Origin: Verrucomicrobia bacterium LW23
GTDB taxonomy: Bacteria; Verrucomicrobiota; Verrucomicrobiia; Methylacidiphilales; UBA1321
Length of the DNA stretch: 64,000 nucleotides
Direction: 5' to 3'
NCBI GenBank assembly: GCA_003054695.1
Contig: QAZA01000056.1
Span: 310,001 to 374,000 of the forward strand
Translations under genes and position numbers: made by a program
In this document: positions 60,764-64,000 of the stretch, piece after piece
Numbering within the stretch: the stretch's first letter is position 1
Layout of the letters: each line of letters begins with the position of its first letter
Notes under the pieces: model-generated
What the model was told of the DNA's origin: nothing
What the model saw: only the letters and a program-made list of their open reading frames with translations
The model's database searches: none

Positions 60764-62764
60764 ATGGCAAAGATTCTTGGCATCGACTTGGGCACGACAA
60801 ACTCGTGCATGGCGGTGATGGAGGGTGGCGAACCGCTCGTTCTGGAAAATTCCGAAGGCGCCCGCACGACGCCCTCCGTCGTTGCCTTCTCCCGCAGCGG
60901 GGAGCGACTGGTGGGGCAGGCCGCCAAGCGGCAGGCTATCACCAACCCCAAAAACACCATTTTCTCGGTAAAGCGCTTTATCGGCCGCAAATACGCGGAG
61001 ATCAAGAATGAGCTCGGCCGCGTCCCCTACCATGTGGTAGAGGCCCCCAACGGCGACGCCCATATTCAGGTGGAGGTAGGCGGCGAAAAGAAGACCTACT
61101 CCCCGGAGGAGATCTCCTCGTTCATCCTGGCCAAGCTGAAGGCGGACGCCGAAGCAAAGCTGGGCGAAACCATTACCGAAGCGGTCATCACCGTGCCCGC
61201 GTACTTTAACGATACGCAGCGCCAGGCGACAAAGGACGCCGGCCGCATCGCGGGCCTGGAAGTGCGCCGCATCATCAACGAGCCCACGGCCGCCTCGCTG
61301 GCCTACGGCCTGGACAAGAAGAAGGACGAAAAGATCGCCGTGTACGACCTCGGCGGCGGCACGTTCGACATCTCCGTGCTGGAAATCGGCGACGGCGTGT
61401 TTGAAGTGAAGGCCACCAACGGTGACACCCACCTGGGCGGCGACGACTGGGACAACGCGGTTATCGACTGGCTGCTGGCCGAGTTCAAGGCCGAAAACAA
61501 CATCGACCTGAGCAAACAGGCCGACGCGCTGCAGCGCCTGAAGGAAGAGGCCGAAAAAGCGAAAATCGCCCTCTCCTCCAGCCAAAGCTACGACATCAGC
61601 CTGCCGTTCATCACGGCCGACAACACCGGCCCCAAGCACATCCAGAAGACGCTGACCCGCGCCAAGCTGGAGCAGCTGACCGACCCGCTCTTCGAGCGCA
61701 CCATCACCCCCGTCAAGGCGTGCCTTAAGGACGCCGGCCTCTCCACCAGCGATATCCACGAACTCGTGCTCGTCGGCGGCATGACCCGCATGCCCCGCGT
61801 TATCGAGACGGCGCGCAAGCTCGTGAGCAAGGAGCCCCACAAGGGCGTGAACCCGGACGAAGTCGTCGCCATCGGCGCCTCCATCCAGGGCGGCGTGCTG
61901 CAGGGCGACGTGAAGGACGTGCTGCTGCTGGACGTGACCCCGCTCACCCTCGCCATCGAAACGGCGGGCGGCGTGGCCACCCCGATGATTGCGCGCAACA
62001 CCACCATCCCGACCAAGAAGCAGCAGGTGTTCTCCACCTACAGCGACAACCAGCCGGGCGTGGAAATCAAGGTACTGCAGGGCGAGCGCCCCATGTCGCG
62101 CGACAACAAGCGCCTGGGCACGTTCCACCTCAACGACATCCCGCCCGCCCCGCGCGGCGTGCCGCAGATCGAAGTCACTTTTGACATCGACGTCAACGGC
62201 ATCCTGCACGTGACGGCGAAGGACCTGGGCACCGGCAAGGAGCAGAAGATCTCCATCACCGGCTCCTCCGGCCTGAGCAAGGACGAAATCGAGCGCATGC
62301 GCCAGGAAGCCGAAAGCCACGCCGAAGAGGACCGCAAGGCCCGCGAATCCGTGGAAATCCGCAACCAGGCCGACAGCTCCGCCTACAGCGCCGAGAAGCT
62401 GCTGAAGGATCTGGCCGACAAGATCGACGACGCGAAGAAGAAGGAAGTCGAGAGCGAGATCAAGAAAGTGCGCGACGCCCTGGCCGGCACCGACACCGAC
62501 GCAATTAAGAGCGCCTCGGAGTCGCTGACCGCGAAGCTCCAGGCCATCTCGCAAGAGCTCTACAGCAAAGTCGGCGGCGACGCAGCAGGCGCCGGCCCCG
62601 GCGGTCCCGGAGCTGAAGGCTTCCCCGGCGGATTCCCCGGCGCAGGCTTCCCCGGCGCGGGTGCCGGAGCTGGCCCGCAAGGCGGCGCGTCCTCTTCCCC
62701 CAAGGGCGGCAACGACAATGTTGTTGATGCCGACTTTGAGGTGGTGGATAAGGATAAGAAGTAA
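60764..62764 (+). CDS. dnaK: Hsp70 chaperone DnaK
   Basis: This 666-residue protein is slightly longer than E. coli DnaK (638). Motifs: [62 protein letters not shown] in the ATPase, then substrate-binding domain ([18 protein letters not shown]) and a Gly/Pro/Phe-rich C-terminal linker before [14 protein letters not shown]. It refolds proteins with DnaJ and GrpE, which are not adjacent. groES lies downstream after an inserted gene. Confidence 0.98.
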   Translation: MAKILGIDLGTTNSCMAVMEGGEPLVLENSEGARTTPSVVAFSRSGERLVGQAAKRQAITNPKNTIFSVKRFIGRKYAEIKNELGRVPYHVVEAPNGDAHIQVEVGGEKKTYSPEEISSFILAKLKADAEAKLGETITEAVITVPAYFNDTQRQATKDAGRIAGLEVRRIINEPTAASLAYGLDKKKDEKIAVYDLGGGTFDISVLEIGDGVFEVKATNGDTHLGGDDWDNAVIDWLLAEFKAENNIDLSKQADALQRLKEEAEKAKIALSSSQSYDISLPFITADNTGPKHIQKTLTRAKLEQLTDPLFERTITPVKACLKDAGLSTSDIHELVLVGGMTRMPRVIETARKLVSKEPHKGVNPDEVVAIGASIQGGVLQGDVKDVLLLDVTPLTLAIETAGGVATPMIARNTTIPTKKQQVFSTYSDNQPGVEIKVLQGERPMSRDNKRLGTFHLNDIPPAPRGVPQIEVTFDIDVNGILHVTAKDLGTGKEQKISITGSSGLSKDEIERMRQEAESHAEEDRKARESVEIRNQADSSAYSAEKLLKDLADKIDDAKKKEVESEIKKVRDALAGTDTDAIKSASESLTAKLQAISQELYSKVGGDAAGAGPGGPGAEGFPGGFPGAGFPGAGAGAGPQGGASSSPKGGNDNVVDADFEVVDKDKK

Positions 62765-62779
62765 GGCCGATTCTCTTAC

Positions 62780-62821
62780 ATATGTACACATGGTGCACTG
62801 ATGTGTGCCGTGTGTACATAT
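62780..62821. promoter_or_regulatory. 11-bp inverted repeat after dnaK
   Basis: ATATGTACACA and TGTGTACATAT are perfect inverted repeats with a 20-base spacer that itself contains a smaller dyad. It begins 16 bases after the dnaK stop and just before the AT-rich gene. It may be the dnaK terminator stem or the operator of the inserted gene. Confidence 0.5.
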
Positions 62822-62855
62822 TGCCAACCCCTACGGATGCTTACAGAGTAGAGTG

Positions 62856-63725
62856 ATGAAGAATCTAAAGGGCAAGAAATACGCTTTCACAAGGCATAGT
62901 TTAAATCGCTTAACCGAAGGGGAGCGAAAGGTCCTATATATCTTTCCTCTTATTCAAAATCGATCTCATCTATATTTGAGTCAAATTATAGGCTGCTATA
63001 ATACGGCATTGGATCAGAATAAATCATCACTCGAACGTGAAATTGCTGAATCTTGTGCGCTGGAATTTACAATTTTGCTGGCAGGAGAAATTTACGAAGG
63101 GCTTCAGCAAGTTAAGAAAATATTTAATAACAGGGTGTCTCAAAGCATAGGTGATTTACCTGAGGAAATTGAAGAAATTAAAGACGATTTAAACGATACA
63201 AACAAAGACATTAAAATTATCCAATACATACGAGACAATATTTCGCATCATCGATCTCTGAAAGATCTTCCCTCGGCCCTCGACCAAATCGATCTTAACC
63301 AACACCAGACATTCTATAGGTCAGATCCCAGTTCAAATTATAAAAATAAGTTTTTTTACAATTTTGCGGCGAAAGCCCAAGAGGAAACGATTGTCTTGGG
63401 AGTGCGTCAAGTGATTCATTCTGAAGCAATGAAGCTTACTGAGGCCGCTAATAGAGCTAAGCCAGTAACTCTTGAGCAGGAAATGAAGATTGAGGATCTA
63501 AGAACTGAAGCTGAAAAATTGACAGCCGAAGCGCGCTCGATTGATTTGAAAAAAATATCAGAGAAGGTGCAGGAAATTTTTAGATTACTTTCGAGATACA
63601 TGGATTTCATTATCTTCACTCTTTGCGCGAAGCTTAATCTTGATAGACAAGATGTTTTACTGAGCAATGTGCCTTCGAGTAGTGAGCTTACGAGCAATTA
63701 CTTCTTCTACAGTAGAGAAGATTGA
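62856..63725 (+). CDS. AT-rich orphan protein with HEPN-like motif
   Basis: This 289-residue helical protein is strikingly AT-rich compared with dnaK and groES on either side, so it looks recently acquired. [11 protein letters not shown] (about 118-128) contains R-x4-H, the signature of HEPN RNases and HEPN-like toxins, and the region around it is helical as expected. The C-terminal half is helical with a possible hydrophobic segment ([17 protein letters not shown]). No partner antitoxin is seen. A nuclease role is inferred only from the motif. Confidence 0.6.
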   Translation: MKNLKGKKYAFTRHSLNRLTEGERKVLYIFPLIQNRSHLYLSQIIGCYNTALDQNKSSLEREIAESCALEFTILLAGEIYEGLQQVKKIFNNRVSQSIGDLPEEIEEIKDDLNDTNKDIKIIQYIRDNISHHRSLKDLPSALDQIDLNQHQTFYRSDPSSNYKNKFFYNFAAKAQEETIVLGVRQVIHSEAMKLTEAANRAKPVTLEQEMKIEDLRTEAEKLTAEARSIDLKKISEKVQEIFRLLSRYMDFIIFTLCAKLNLDRQDVLLSNVPSSSELTSNYFFYSRED

Positions 63726-63792
63726 TTACACTTTCCAAAGTTCAGACACTGAACACCTAACCCAAACCACAAACCCAAACACCATACCTACC

Positions 63793-64000
63793 ATGGCTGA
63801 TCCCAACGTACGCCCCCTGGGCGATCGCGTCCTTATCAAGGCGCTGGAAGAGAAGGAAGTCGTCCGCGGCGGCATTATCATTCCTGATTCCGCTAAGGAA
63901 AAACCCCAGGAAGCCCGCGTCGTCGCGCTCGGCTCCGGCAAGCGTGATGAGAAGGGCGAGAAGATCCCTTTTGAAGTCAAGGCCGGCGACCGCGTCCTCA
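63793..64000 (+). CDS. groES: GroES co-chaperonin (partial, runs off the window)
   Basis: The first 69 residues are present: [42 protein letters not shown] and VKAGDRVL are the GroES barrel and mobile-loop motifs. It caps the GroEL folding chamber. The gene continues past 64000, and groEL presumably follows. The ATG lies 67 bases after the AT-rich gene. Confidence 0.95.
   Translation, partial: MADPNVRPLGDRVLIKALEEKEVVRGGIIIPDSAKEKPQEARVVALGSGKRDEKGEKIPFEVKAGDRVL

Noticed and set aside
60755-62827. A 690-residue open frame on the minus strand opposite dnaK
   Set aside because: Shadow of dnaK caused by high GC at third positions; no domain or ribosome site.

Overview
The window joins most of an integrated tailed phage (about 1-28.7 kb) to a GC-rich bacterial chromosome (about 28.7-64 kb). 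No rRNA is present to fix the host. The gene repertoire (giant Ser/Thr kinase with class III cyclase, TRAFs-binding-domain cyclase, GH57/DUF1957 enzyme, paired SPFH proteins, DUF2264, 2-phosphosulfolactate phosphatase, Lys/Ala-rich histone-like peptide) and the style of a decayed tyrosine integrase suggest a PVC-type bacterium, perhaps Verrucomicrobiota. That is an inference with low to moderate confidence.

Prophage, all on the + strand. Replication block (20-3187): replisome-organiser-like protein, a cluster of direct repeats that may be the phage origin, a DnaC-like helicase loader, and two DNA-binding proteins. An AT-rich two-gene cassette (3261-5371) encodes an AbiLi/RloA-like ATPase and an RloB-like protein and is probably phage-borne anti-phage defence. 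Packaging and head block (5581-14342): ParB/Srx-domain protein, small terminase, GpA-type large terminase, an AT-rich AlbA_2-domain cargo gene, gpW-like joiner, lambda-type portal, S49 protease fused to a scaffold-like tail, a possible structured RNA, and the major capsid protein followed by a strong terminator. Connector and tail block (14463-25278): connector and completion proteins, tail-tube-like protein, assembly-chaperone-like protein, tape measure, distal tail proteins, and a receptor-binding fibre with collagen-like repeats and a collar domain. Lysis and end block (25329-28626): TM protein plus small lipoprotein (spanin-like), DNA methyltransferase, holin-like protein, Rha regulator, endolysin, and an AlpA-like HTH protein. 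The block ends at the 3' end of a tRNA-Ser(CGA) gene, the likely attachment site; the other prophage end lies outside the window. A frameshifted tyrosine integrase lies just beyond the tRNA.

The most unusual prophage signal is a 9-mer, TTGACTYCN, lying 10-13 nt before the start codon of eleven genes (exactly 10 nt in seven), plus a weaker twelfth copy. It sits where a Shine-Dalgarno would be but is not complementary to 16S rRNA. It resembles in concept the start-associated sequences of some actinophages.

Chromosome. 29.9-32.0 kb: SDR oxidoreductase and SnoaL-like protein divergent from a LysR regulator. 32.6 kb: a 32-residue Lys/Ala-rich protein. 33.0-41.6 kb: two large class III nucleotide-cyclase signalling proteins. 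41.8-47.6 kb: HemW, a secreted double-psi-barrel-like protein, and carB. 47.7-49.95 kb: two related secreted proteins separated by three nested palindromes that share a GTCGAC-centred boundary motif. 50.4-60.3 kb: ComB, DUF2264, TPR, two SPFH proteins, GH57 enzyme, MurI, Gfo/Idh/MocA oxidoreductase and YjbQ. 60.8-64 kb: dnaK and groES, separated by an AT-rich gene with a HEPN-like motif. Further long palindromes lie near 58.0 and 60.45 kb.

Gene-poor stretches over 300 bases are 32018-32576, 32676-33009, 38506-39362, 44014-44383, 48380-49226, 49953-50377, 59465-59866 and 60302-60763. Each is either described as a feature below or, for 44014-44383 and 59465-59866, holds nothing recognisable beyond the presumed promoter regions of the flanking divergent genes.
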